Source: Mytilus edulis
Taxonomy: Eukaryota; Mollusca; Bivalvia; Mytilida; Mytilidae
NCBI RefSeq assembly: GCF_963676685.1
Contig: NC_092356.1
Coordinates: 19,827,750 to 19,891,749, forward strand
Length of the DNA stretch: 64,000 bases
Direction of reading: 5' to 3'
Part shown: one piece after another, positions 12,816 to 24,985 of the stretch
How positions within the stretch are numbered: the first letter of the stretch is position 1
Layout of the letters: each line of letters opens with the position of its first letter
Translations under genes and position numbers: made by a program
The notes under the pieces: generated by a model
The model's input: the letters and a program-made list of their open reading frames with translations, nothing else
Told to the model about the DNA's origin: nothing
Databases searched by the model: none

Positions 12816-13732
12816 AAGGTAACCTTCGGGTTGTTGTATTTTTTACACATTCACCATTTCCATTCTCAATTTTATCTAAAACAACTTTAGTTCGCAAAAC
12901 GGCTTCCTTCAGAAACAGGCATTATCATTCCCCTTTAAAAGCTATAAAAGGCCACGGGTATCACAAACAACTGAAAAAGGAAAACAAGTAATTTTTTATA
13001 TGCATTGATTTAGTAAAAATTGAAGCTTTATTGTGACATTGAATCTTTACGCCGTTAATTCTCATCTGATGCATAAAAATTGCTTCTTCTAAAAAATCAA
13101 TTTAAATCAAATCCAATAATTGTAGATATTGTAATAATTAAGTTTTAAAAACACCACAACCTTATGATAAGACTATGATTTTCTGTTTGTAACTTAAATT
13201 CATCTTGTACAGTCAACATACATTTTGTACCACCACAGTGTTTTGTAATAATGAAATAATCGATTAAAGGTTGATAGTGTACACATTTCTTTTAGTTTAT
13301 GTTTATGTGATGAATGTTATAAGTTCATTCAGTATGCATTTAAAGGAGCAATAGCTACGAAGTATGAAAAAAATAATAACGACACGATTTTGTTTGTTCA
13401 ATCAGAACGTAAGTAATTATTGAAATTATAAATCGCTTTCGGCAGCCGGTTTAGTTCAGTTATGTCAGAATAAACATGGAATCGTTGCTGGTGAATTATT
13501 TACTTGCAAGTTAATAATTCGATCTCATTCAATCTATATTCGTGTAGGCTTCAATTTAACCCCTAGTTAGATATGATTTACGCATGAACAAGTTTATGTA
13601 TAAATAATAACTAACATATATTTTCAACCTGTAATATGAAATAAAAAATACCTAGGAAAATCTAATTGCGCGAGTTCACTATCTATCTACATCTTTATTT
13701 ATGTTTATATATAGATTCGACCACTGCATCGA

Positions 13733-13853
13733 GTGTGATACGATATTTATCCACTCGAGACAGTTAAATTTTCAAATTTAAAACGCGAGGCTCGCCGAGC
13801 GTTTTGAATGTTTAAAATTTAACTGTCGAGAATGGATAAATATCGTATTACAC
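13733..13853. repeat. 121-bp imperfect palindrome in intron 2 (unit 1)
   Basis: The arms gtgtgatacgatatttatcc and ggataaatatcgtattacac face each other; the centre is gcgaggctcgccgagc. It is followed by about 240 bp (to about 14090) that is also conserved in unit 2 and contains atgtcacgtcatcaggcatg. It is likely a foldback-type interspersed element. The unit 2 counterpart is 40387-40507. Confidence 0.65.
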
Positions 13854-15054
13854 ATGATTTGGTGGTGGAATCTGTTTCTCTAATGATTTTCAAACAATAC
13901 GCAGGCAAACGTATTCCTTCTTTGCGACTGATCGGCAAAAAGATGTGTTCTTTCTATGTCACGTCATCAGGCATGGTCGCCTTTTTTCATGCCGTCACAA
14001 TAGGAAATTCAGAGGAAAACAAGAAAATTCGACGTCAGAATCGGATTTTAACCAATGAAGTTCTGAGATCAAACGAAGCACACGTTGATTAATTTTTTTT
14101 ATACAATGGGTGCAGAAAGGGATAAATTGACGAAGAATTAGAGAAACCTTGTTATATGAACGTTCGTAATCTTCGGATGTCACCTCGATGTATAATTAGA
14201 TGGCATCTAGAATCAAATACACAAAAATGTTGAAACAAATTATCGGACCCATGCATTGTCAATTGTTTATTTAAGACTTTTTATATAATTTAAATACTAT
14301 ATATATAATATTCGTTTTAGTATGTATTGAATCAAATATGAGAATTTGAGTCAAATCGATGAACATGAATGACAGCTAATGTTCCTTTGCGTGTATTTAA
14401 TAAAATAGAAATGTTTTCCACTTCAATTGTATGTACATTTAACCCGAAAGGATACAAATTTAGACCAAGACCTGAAAGGGTCGATTACATTTTTGAAGAT
14501 GTGATAACAGATTAATGAAATGGGTATAATAGTGATGCCAATCCTTGCTCACGACGAGAAGTAATTGTGTTTAAAATTTAATGTAAGTGGAAAATTCAAA
14601 GAAAAATTCTCATTCTTTTTTATTCAATGAAATGTCATCCTTCTTTGGGAGCTTATCAAGATTCTGGCAAGATTAAACTTAAATATTTATTCATTCATAG
14701 CTGTCTTTAGCCATATAATTTTAAAAAGACCTTTATATGAATTACATTTTATATAAAGCAAGAGGTAGTTGAATGAAAATGTGTGGTGACTCTAGTTTAT
14801 TATGGTCGCTTTGACACATTCCCCATTTCCATTCTCAATGTTATATTTACATTGAGTGGACGCATTGATACATATAATAGTTGACCATTAAAAAGTTTTC
14901 CATTTTTCAAGTGCAGCAGGCGTATGATATATAACAACTTGACACGGAACAGTATTTCTTAATACAAATTCAAACGAAAGCTAAACGTGTCATGCACATT
15001 AACTGCATTAACGAGCAGTTACATAAAATCATAGTATCCACTAAGGTGACGTGT

Positions 15055-15240
15055 CTTTAATGTCTGTTTTGTGTCGTAGTTTTCTTATATTTGATGCTTT
15101 TCTCTCAGTTTTAGTTTGTTACCTGGATTTGTTCTTTCTCTATCGATTTATGAATTTCGAAAAGCGGTATACTACTGTTGTCTTTATTGCTTACACATTT
15201 TTTTTTAAATATAATGGAATTGAATGCGACTGTCATTAAA
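15055..15240 (+). repeat. interspersed repeat C in intron 2 (unit 1)
   Basis: This is diverged from a cleaner copy at 60235-60362: both share ctc..gttttagtttgtta, gatttatga and agcggtatactactgttg followed by ctttatt. The unit 2 counterpart is 41711-41897. Confidence 0.6.
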
Positions 15241-15734
15241 GTGAGAAGTTTTTTTTTTCTAGCTGTTAAACCAGTTATTTCAGATCAAATATATCAATTT
15301 ATTTAATAATGAATTATACCGGAATTGTCAAATTTCAATCACTCTGGGGTCTTTTTAAAAAATTATGTGACTTTCGGAAAACCTTAAAATTGATAATAGT
15401 CGTCTTTAGTGGATACTATTGCCACATTAACCTATAACACTATTGTTTTCCCTAATATGTACAAATACAAGTAGAACTAAACTGTCTTCTTTTTTTCCAG
15501 GCAATAGAAATTGTCTGTCCTCCTATGAAAACAGACTGCCAGACATTAAAACTAGCCCACATAGATCATTCAGTCCATGATATCTACTTAGAGTTTGTTA
15601 AGAATGAAAAACAAATGGAAGAAATGAAACAGCAACAGGAAGAACTTGTTGCTCAAGTTGAAATTTTGAATTTTGAAAGGCAGAATATAGAATGTAAGTT
15701 TCAAAGATTTGAAAAAAGGATATATGTAGAAAAA

Positions 15735-15895
15735 AGGGATAAAAGATACCAGAGAGACATTCAAACTCATGTGTAAAAATTAAACAGAAAACGACTTGTC
15801 TAAAAAAACAAATAAACAAACAATAGTACACAAAACACAACATAGAAAACTTAAGATTAAGCAATACGAACCCCACTATAAACTTGGGGTGGGAA
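15735..15895 (+). repeat. B-family repeat just after exon 3 (unit 1)
   Basis: It begins about 40 bases past the exon 3 donor (agggataaaagataccagag) and includes aatagtacacaaaacacaac and cgaaccccactat. Reading through the donor would append repeat-derived residues and stop at 15776. The unit 2 counterpart is about 45967-46125, where a small deletion changes the frame and the stop falls at 46158. Confidence 0.55.
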
Positions 15896-16519
15896 ACTCT
15901 TTCTTATTGTCGTTTGAATATACTTTATTGAAATAACAAATCTAAGACCCCGAGATATATGACATTTAAAACCTAAATTGAATTGTCCTTTATCGTAATA
16001 ACTTTTTGAATTGGTTGATCTACATCACTTTCGGATGCTTCACGAAATAATGCAATGGCCAAAAAAAAGAAAATCCAATAAAATTACAATGCAAAATCAA
16101 ATAAGTACTTTTTTTTTGCTTTTAGTGTACCCTAAAGGAATTAGGCATGTACATACATGAACTACAATTTTTTAACTTAAGAGTATACCCGATAAAGTGA
16201 GGGTAAATAACTGTTGCGATTAATTGGCACCTGAGTAAGAATGTATGCTCACTGGGTCGATATCAGTGCTTTCAAATATATACCCGTTTTTACATAATGT
16301 TTCTAACGACCTTTGGAGTCTTGTATTAAAATAGTTTCTAATATGAAACAAATTGAAATAAAAAATCTTTCCTTTATAAATTTGCGGTTATTTCTCATTT
16401 TAGAAAATAGAAGAAATACTAAAAGAGGGACGAAAGATACCAAAAGTTTCAAAACTTTGTTATGGGTACATAATACATGTAATGAGAAAAATAAATTTAT
16501 TGAATACATTTTAGAATAA

Positions 16520-17638
16520 GATAAAACATTTTAGTCTTGATTTTAAACTATAAATTACTGTTATTTGTTAGTGGACAAAAAAAGACAACCGTGATGTTTG
16601 GATAACAATATTAAGTTTCTGAACTAGATATCACATTATAGATGAAATTACCGTTATATGTTGCGGGTGATTTAATCTTTAATTTAAAGATTACCATGGA
16701 AGCTTTGTATATCAAGTTCTGAAAAAGGACAACAGCTACTATTTGATTTTGTTTTTAGAGAGAATAAATTGGATGGATAAATTCATATGGTTGAGAAAAA
16801 ATATCAATATATTATGTTTACGTTTCTTCATGTATGTGTACGTGTGTGTGTTTAATTGAATTACCTCTGCTGTATTTGGCTGTTATTTATATGTTGATTT
16901 GTATGAAACAAAACAAAAAACAAGAGTTTTTATACATCTTATTTTGTCCTGTAAATTCACAAAAAAAGCAATACATTACTGTCAAAGAGCATCTGAAGAG
17001 AACCTTTTCAGAATATAGATATAAATGATAGCGGGCATAGCAAAAAGATCATGTAGTGTGATTGACAATTTGACAGCTTTGTCCCAAAGCCAAATAGGTA
17101 TAGATTAGAGCAATTATTGGCTTTAAAACATGAGCAAAATTCCTCCCTTTGGGAGTACAAGATAAAAATGATACTTATTGATATGAAGCGAACTTAGCGC
17201 TTTTCATCAGGGACACTAGTAGCAAAACTTGTTATCACCTAGAATGTCGATGTAAGAAAAAAGTGAAAAGCTATATATTTTCACCAGATACCTAAAAACA
17301 ATAGCCACCCCCAAATCATTTCGAAGAACCCATTATAAACCTAAAAACTGAAACGGTGTAAACATAAATTTGAATACCACTTTCACAAAGGTTTCTTTGC
17401 AAATACCAAATACGAGTTTTGCAAATCGCCGTTTCACTGTCTAGATGATCATTGGAACACTGAAAAAAGGTGTCAAATCATTAGTTAACTTTTAAATGTT
17501 TAAATATAGAACATTTTATATAATCACACCGCTTTTAACATTTTTAGAAATATAAACATTATATTTTCATGAGGTCATTAGTTGCATTGTTGTCACTAGC
17601 ACTTGTATTATTTATCAACATTTACATGAACATTTCAG
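16520..17638. other. 3' part of intron 3, unit 1
   Basis: I see no gene. The last 70 bases read in frame with exon 4 as a hydrophobic stretch (see findings), but look like ordinary intron end. The unit 2 equivalent is 46720-47842. Confidence 0.5.
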
Positions 17639-20600
17639 CAATTCAAACCGAAAACATCTCAGATTGGAAAAAGAAACTGGAGAAGTTCTATGTGACTGCA
17701 GCTGCTAACAGATTAATTAAAGTGGTCAAAGACAAGCAATGCACTATTATAACAGGTGTACCTGGATCAGGCAAATCTGCAATTCTTATCATGTAGCCAC
17801 ATACATGCAAGAAACAGAAGGCTACACAGTTGTACCTATATGGTTACCATCAGAACTGATAAAATTGGCAAATTCAAAGGCTAAACAACTTTTTGTTTTT
17901 GATGATGTTTTCGGTAAATATTCTTTGAACGAATTCAACCTAAACTGCTGGGAATCTGAGACAAGACGTATAAAGATGTTATTAAACAACAAAATCCTTA
18001 AAGTAATAGTGACATGCAGATCCTATTTAATTGACAATGTTAAAGACAGCTTATCATCTCAATCATTTGAACAATTTAACTTGCAGTCAGATGAAATGAA
18101 TTTGTCCTTATCTGAAAGAAAGGAAATCAGTAAGTTGTATCTCATTGATGATGTTTTATGTCACCTGAATGACGAAACTGTTATGATGTACAACTTCTTT
18201 CCTTTGTTGTGTGTTATGTTTAAAGAAAAAAATATGGACAATGCTGATTTCTTTCAAAATCCTAATCAATTTATAGAAAACGAAATTGACAACTTTAAAA
18301 GTAAAAGGGACTTATCATTCATAAGTCTAGCACTCTTGGTTTTATCTAATAACTCGATCGAGAAGGACGGTCTTCAGATTGGATATGATAAATACGATAG
18401 AATATTACAAGAAGTATTTAATGAATTAGATATCAAAACATATCCGTCGAAAACTTCAATTTTTTTAAACATTCAACATTTAAAAAATATGTATCTTGAA
18501 GAAACAGAATGTACATTCTGTACAAAACATGATAAAATTTTTGACATTGTTTCTCATAGCATAGGAAATTTTATAATTCGTTGTATTTTAAGACATGGAG
18601 AACCGGCATTCATAAGTAGTAGGTGTCAGTTAATTTCTCTCAATGAACAACATGGCGACTGTACCATAATGATTGCAAATGAATTAGAAACAATGTATTT
18701 CTAACGTATATTGAAAGACATTGAAAATGGGCATAACTGGGAGGTTTTTGCAAGCATTCAAATGAAATTTGAAAATTATAGAAATTTGTTAATTCAATAC
18801 TTAGGAAAGTCTCATAAGAAATTGCCTTCATTAAGAATTGATTACACAACTCCATTGCATGTCACTGCGGCCAAAGGTTATTACCATATCTCTAAATATT
18901 TACTCGAAAAAGATAATAAACAGATACGTTCACTGGATGATAAAAATAGAACTCCTTTACACAGTGCCTCCATGAATGGTCATCATGAAATTGCACAACT
19001 ATTGCTCAGTAACGGTGCTAAAATTAATCAGAGTGACAATGACAAATATACTCCTCTGCTCGACAGTTGTAATTATGAATATATACATGTAGTTGAAATA
19101 TTGTTAAAATGGAAAGCAAATGTAAATAAATGTGATAAATATGGTTGGTCTCCACTACACATGGCAGCGTGTGATGGAAATACCGACCTTATCAAACTCC
19201 TAGTTCAGCATAAGGCAAAAGTGAACAAGAAAATGAATGATGGAATGACGCCAATTTTTCTAGCTTGTACGGAAAACCATTTAAAAGCCATTAAAATGTT
19301 GTATAGTTATAAAGCTGACATAAACATATGTGAGAAAAGTGGATGGAGTCCATTACATGTTGTTTCTGATTACAACTATAAGGAAGTAGCTGCGTATCTA
19401 TGTGATCAAAATGATAAGGGAATAAACCTTCCGAATAAACAAGGCTCAACGCCATTACACCTAGCTTGTCAAAGAGGTAATGAAGACGTAGTAACATTGT
19501 TATTAAAACATGGTGCTTCCATTAATCATTACAATGAAAATGGATTAACCCCGTTTCATTTAGCTTGTTCTAATGGAAATACAAATATTGTACAACTAGT
19601 AATTAAAATGGGCGCAATTGTTAATAAAGTTATCGAACATGGAAACTTACTTTTAGCTTGTAACGGTCGGCATAATGAAACAGCTTTGGTATTACTTGAA
19701 AATGGCGCCGAAGTAAACAATCATGATGAAGATGCTCGAAATTCACTATTCATTGCTGCTGAAGACGGAAATATAGATCTTATTAAAATTTTGATGGAAC
19801 ATGATGCAGATGTTAACTTTCAAATGAATAATGGAATGACACCGATTTATATAGCTTGTGAAACTAATCATTTAGAAGCAGTTAAAATGTTGGTCAAATA
19901 TAAGGCTGACATAAACAAATGTGCGGAAACTGGATGGACTCCATTACATATTGCTTCGCATGCCAACCATACGGAAGTAGTTGCGTATCTTTGTGAAAAC
20001 AGTTCTGCAGTAATAAACCTTATTAACAAAAAAGGCGAATCACCATTACATTTGGCTTGTAGAGAAGGTAACAAAAATATTGTAGAACTACTAATTAAAG
20101 CGGGTGCAGAAGTTAATAAAGTTAACGGAACTGGAAATTCTCCATAACTTGTAGCTTGTAACGATCGACATAATGAAATAACTTTAGTATTACTTGAAAA
20201 TGATGCAGATGTAAATGACAGCGATGAAAATGGCCGAACTTCACTTCACTATACCGCTGAAGACGGAAATATAGATCTTATTAAAATTTTGATGGAACAT
20301 GATGCAGATGTTAACTTTCAAATGAATAATGGAATGACACCGATTTATATAGCTTGTGAAACTAATAATTTAGAAGCAGTCAAAATGTTGGTCAAATATA
20401 AGGCTGACATAAACAAATGTGAGGAAACTGGATGGACTCCATTACATATTGCTTCGCATGCCAACCATCAAGAAATAATTGCATATCTTTGTGAAAACAG
20501 TTCTGCAGAAGTAAACCATTCCAATAAATATGGTAAAACACCATTGCATCTTTCTTGTCAAGAAGGTAATGAAGACACAGTAACATTACTATTAAAACAC

Positions 20601-21080
20601 AGTGCTTCCATTAATTATTGTGACAAGAAGGGCTTCACTCCGTTTCACAAAGCGTGTTCCGAAGGTAATTGCAATATAGTAAAACTGTTATTCAAAGATG
20701 AAGCAGCAGTAAATCTCCCTGACAGAAATGGGAGAACGCCTTTATATGTAGCCTGTCAAACAAAATGTAATAATGTAGTCGAATTGTTGCTGACACGTGA
20801 AGTAGAAGTTAATAAGGAAGCCCAAGTTCAATCTAAAGAAGGCTGGACACCTCTGCATGTTTCAGCATCCTCCGGAGATTTGCGTATTACTGAATTGTTA
20901 TTGAAAAATAATGCAACTGTAAATCTTAATGATCGAATCGGATATACACCTTTATATTACGCTACCCAAAATAAATTTGATGACATCACTGAGCTTCTTG
21001 TTAGCCATGGAGCCATTTTTAGCGACAGTGATGTACAAAACACAGAATCAAAAAGACGAAAACGATGTTCAGTTCAATGA
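17639..21080 (+). pseudogene. broken last exon of the unit 1 copy
   Basis: This exon carries the one-base deletion after 17784 and the stops at 18702 and 20145. Otherwise it is nearly identical to 47843-51285. Ankyrin block 15-16 (about 20258-20357) matches block 10-11 of the same exon better than its true counterpart in unit 2, which suggests internal gene conversion. Confidence 0.88.
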
Positions 21081-21199
21081 GCACTTGTGCATATAAGAAT
21101 TGCAAGAAATTTGAATATTGATATCTTTAACTTGGTTATATTGTTAAGTCATTATTGTTAAAATCTAAGTTGTGTTCAACTGTCCTAAATATGAAGTCG

Positions 21200-21205
21200 A
21201 ATAAA
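21200..21205 (+). promoter_or_regulatory. probable polyadenylation signal of the unit 1 copy
   Basis: AATAAA lies about 120 bases after the stop, at the same place as in unit 2. Confidence 0.5.
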
Positions 21206-21297
21206 CGAAATGAACTGAATTTATAACTTAGCAATAATTTGAGACCCTTACATAATTAGTGTGGCTCTTATTGTTTATTTATAAAGTTTGTATATAA

Positions 21298-22804
21298 GGC
21301 CAACTAAAATTAATTAGTAGGTTTTCATCCAAATTTTTGAAAAAAATGGGGCGGGTGGGAGGATTTTATTTTTAAATTTTATTTCATATGAAACCTTCTT
21401 GTCACGTGTTATACATATATGCAAGTGTAATAATAAGCTTATATCATGTAAATACATGCATAAGGTATTGTGTATGATTTTTCAAATGCTTAATATAAAA
21501 AAGAAGATGTGGTATGATTGCCAATGAGACAACTGTCTACAACAGACCAACATGACACTGACATTAACAACTATAGGTCACTGTACAGCCTTCAACAATA
21601 AGCAAAGCCCATACCGCATAGTCAGCTTTAAAAAGACAATGTAAAACAATTCAAAAGAGAAAAGTAACGGCCTTATTTATGATCCCGATAACATAAAGAC
21701 ACAATAGGAACAGATCTGAGAGTACTCGCAGTTATCTGACAGCGAGGTCAAAGCCACTAACAACTAATAAAAAAATCATTCATCTAAGACTAAATTTCTA
21801 TCAATCCGTACACATCCAACATCAAAATACATTAAATACATAACTCTGATTGGCCACCACTGTTCTACATGTAATTGCCGCTTTAGAAACCTTTTTTATA
21901 GTAAACAGCAGAAACATGGAGAAAATTAATGCTCTCTTCAGTTGGACTATCTACCCCAACTTTATTTTGCGTTCTAAGCAATCGTTTGTTGTCCTAATAA
22001 AATAAAGCAAATGCATTGGTATGCAACACAAGTATTATAAGTACAGAATAAATAAAAACTCAAACAGTGTTGAAAAAATAAGATTGGTCCTTTTAAATAT
22101 GCAAGATGCGAATATAATTACAATGTAGAACATAAAGTTGTTTAATGACTATTGTGGGTATTGGGACAGAGGATGTTTGCTGTTTGTCTACAAAAATCGA
22201 AAGGCATGGCTAAATCTAAATCTAAGGGCTTGCTATAAATTAATAACTTAACAATGCGTATATTTGTCGACTTTCTGAACTCAATATACGGTCACCAATC
22301 TAACAAGTTCATGTTTGTGTCAATTCTTTTATTCCAGTCATGATTTTTGTACCAATGTGTTCCACGATTCTTACGCTTTTGGGTTTCATTCACAGTCCAA
22401 ATTTCTTGACACAAAGTTATTGTATAAATAAAATAATCCAAGGTGTTCTAATCACAAACATTTGTGACATACGGCGATTTGCGTTCTTGGACACAGCGTA
22501 TTACAAGTAACCCGAATATTTCATACCTTTTTCGTAATCAATTTCTATTCTCGGTAAATGATGTTGTCATCATAGATCAGCAGAATATATTGACTTAATA
22601 ATTTAGTAAGAATACTCTAAGAAATACGAAAATGGAAATTTAAAACAGGAAGCTTTGATTGAAACGAAATTATCGACGGTTACCGGTAACGGAAATGCAC
22701 AAAACCCGGAAATCGTAATTTTTTCAAAAACAAAAAAAATCAGGGCGGGAAGATTTCAGAGGGGCGGGCGGGGATGAAAATCTATCAATTAATTTTAATT
22801 GGCC
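21298..22804. mobile_element. PIF/Harbinger-type non-autonomous element, unit 1 only
   Basis: The 1507-bp insert begins GGCCAACTAAAATTAATTAG and ends with its imperfect inverse, TTTTAATTGGCC. It is flanked by TAA (21295-21297 and 22805-22807). Unit 2 has the empty site tatataacataatt at about 51495. A TAA/TTA 3-bp duplication and GGCC-type ends suggest the Harbinger superfamily. G-rich blocks (ggggcgggtgggagg, ggggcgggcgggg) lie just inside the ends. No transposase is seen. Confidence 0.78.
21502..21830 (+). repeat. A-family interspersed repeat nested in the Harbinger-type element
   Basis: gatgtggtatgattgccaat, gagacaactgtctacaac and gcccataccgcatagtcagc match the copies at 23886-24195 and 52576-52878. 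A different repeat (gagagtactcgcagttatc) follows. Confidence 0.65.
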
Positions 22805-23885
22805 TAACATAATTGCAGTTGATTCATTTTTATTTTTATTTTTGTATAGTGAACTTATAAAATTGAAAACAAAAGTTTTAATTTATTTCTATAATAGTAT
22901 ATCAATAGTTTAATTTGCCTTTCAAGATGACAATCAACAATTGGGTAATAGATTCATCGAACAGGTATTATGCATCGACAAAAATTCATAGTTAGTACAA
23001 TTCAGTTCTTAAAGAGCGTAAAAATTGGTTATAGCTTGCTACGAATATACTTTAAAACTGTGTTATAAAGTGTTGTTTTTCAAATAAAAGTGATGTGGAG
23101 TTGAAACTTTTTTTTACCTTTAGTTAGCGGTTTCTCTGATAATAGTACAACAGTTCATTTTGTAGTCAAGTTGGTGTCCGTTGACATAGTCTACAATACA
23201 TTTCTTATGGTGGTTATATGATACAATACCTTGGGGGTGTGGTGACATTCTTCATCTTTGTAAGATTTGGCATTGAGAATCATAATGATTTTCAACACGA
23301 TTACGTATTCCTCTGACCATGAAGTTTGGAACATATTATTTTTGAGGATACGGTCGGACACAGAAAAATGTGAACTTTTATTGTACACACAAACACAAAT
23401 GTTCATCCCATAGTAAAGGAAACGTTTTGAAATGACTGATATACCATAATTCGTCCGTCTATAACCGCTTAACGAGTTATCATGTTATTAAAGCACAACA
23501 TTATAATTGACGAAAGAAAGCCCCTTTATAGAGATTGAAAATGTTTGGCTACTTTGTTTCGGACTTACGATACTGTTACGTTTATATTTTAGATATGTAT
23601 TTGTTACACATCGCCATTATCTTCATTAATCCCAAAAATAATAAATATAGGCAACTTTTAAAAAAAAATCATTGTCGTTTTATAATTGCGATACTTTTAG
23701 AAATTTCAGTCCATTTTTCAAAAGTTATGCCATGTCTTGTGTTTGCCTAAATTCATTTTCTGGGGACTATGCACAATTGATGGAATAGTTAAATTTAACA
23801 CACTCTTTCTATTGTTATGGGAGTTTGACTGTCTTAAGATTAAAAGGCGTTTTCCAATTGTCAAGAAATAACGTAATTTAAAAAT

Positions 23886-24195
23886 GAAGATGTGGTATGA
23901 TTGCCAATGAGACAACTGTCCACAAGAGACCAAAATGACACAGACATTAACAATTATAGGTTCCCATACGGCTTTCAACAATGAACAAAGGCCATACCGC
24001 ATAGTCAGCTATAAAAGGCCCCGATATGACAATGTAAAACAATTCAAACGAGAAAACTAACGGCCTTAATTTATATAAAAAAAAGGTAACGAGAAACAAA
24101 TATTTAACACATAAACAAACGACAACCACTAAATTACAGGCTCCTGACTCGGGACAGGCACATACATAAATATTGTGGCGGGGTTAAACATGTCT
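23886..24195 (+). repeat. A-family interspersed repeat downstream of the gene (unit 1)
   Basis: The element runs from gaagatgtggtatgattgcc through ggccataccgcatagtcagc to ctcctgactcgggacaggc and tggcggggttaaac. I recall it as one of the commonest mussel repeats. The minus-strand open frames here are repeat-derived. Confidence 0.7.
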
Positions 24196-24315
24196 GCTTT
24201 GGGTCAATTTTTATACAAAAAAAAATGTATAAGATACCAGGCTGATAATTTTTGAACCCCTTTGCGTGTTTCGTCTACAACATACTTATCAGTGACTCCT
24301 AAACACAATTAAATA

Positions 24316-24985
24316 CCAAACAGCCTTTTCAGTTCTACCAGTGATTTTTCCTTTAAATTGTGGGTGAAGGCATTTAATGTTTTGAGGAACGAAATATGAT
24401 GAAAAAAATTGGGGGTCACCGACTTAGTTTTGTCGATCTCAGTTTCGTGTTTTCTCGAATATTAACATGATATTTACTTGTCATCTATTAATCTTTAAAA
24501 AAATTCCTTTCTATGAAACCTAGAATAATTCTTATTATGTTGAGCAGTAGATTTGTGTCTATCAAATACAGGTTCAAGAGTTTAAAAGAGGGACGAAAGA
24601 TACCAAAGGGACAGTCAAACTCATAAATCCAAAACAAACTGACAACGCCATGGCTAAAAATGAAAAAGACAAACAGAAAAACAATAGTACACAAGACACA
24701 ACATAGAAAACTAAAGAATAAACAACACGAACCCCACCAAAAACTAGGGGTGATCTCATTGTTTTGATCTTTAAAAATATGATTTATTTCATTCCCTTCA
24801 AAATTAAAACGTAAAATTGAAAAAACGTTTCTAGTATTAAAAAATATCTATAAATGATTTCCTTATAATAATTCCAAGAGGGAAAGTGCACTCTTCAAAA
24901 TAAAGGAAAAACAGTGTAGGTCACCGACCTTTAAAAAAATGTCAATAATTTTCATGTTTTTTTTTCGTTCGTTTGAAGAAAAGAG
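24316..24985 (+). repeat. 500-bp direct repeat, 3' member (unit 1)
   Basis: Partner of 11260-11785, enlarged by the B-family insertion at about 24575-24755. Confidence 0.7.
24575..24755 (+). mobile_element. B-family insertion, unit 1 only
   Basis: Unit 2 reads gtttaagactctcattg at about 53264, while unit 1 has about 180 bp of B-family sequence (aagagggacgaaagatacca ... aaactaggggtgat) at this point. About four bases of the target differ, and no clear duplication is seen. Confidence 0.75.

Larger units (their letters stand above)
10327..21080 (+). pseudogene. HEPN - nSTAND3 - ankyrin gene, broken copy of unit 1
   Basis: The exons match the intact gene: 10327-10549, 12442-12650, 15501-15693 and 17639-21080, with the same splice sites and phases. 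Exons 1-3 are open and keep the HEPN R-x4-H motif at 12573-12590. The last exon has lost one G after 17784, three codons past the Walker A lysine; the frame then ends at TAG 17794-17796. Two further stops lie in the original frame: TAA 18702-18704 (a Glu codon in unit 2) and TAA 20145-20147 (a Leu codon in unit 2). The rest reads through nSTAND3 and the ankyrin repeats to the same end. The possible product is about 260 residues: HEPN, coiled coil and a P-loop stub. Because the early stop is in the last exon, splicing-linked decay would not be expected to remove the message. Sequencing error could account for single sites but is less likely for all three. Confidence 0.88.

Noticed and set aside
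12689-12991. Open frame of 100 codons in intron 2
   Set aside because: Its first part is the inverted B-family repeat and the rest another repeat block; it also varies between units.
23718-24129. Minus-strand open frames downstream of the gene
   Set aside because: They lie on the A-family interspersed repeat and show no domain.
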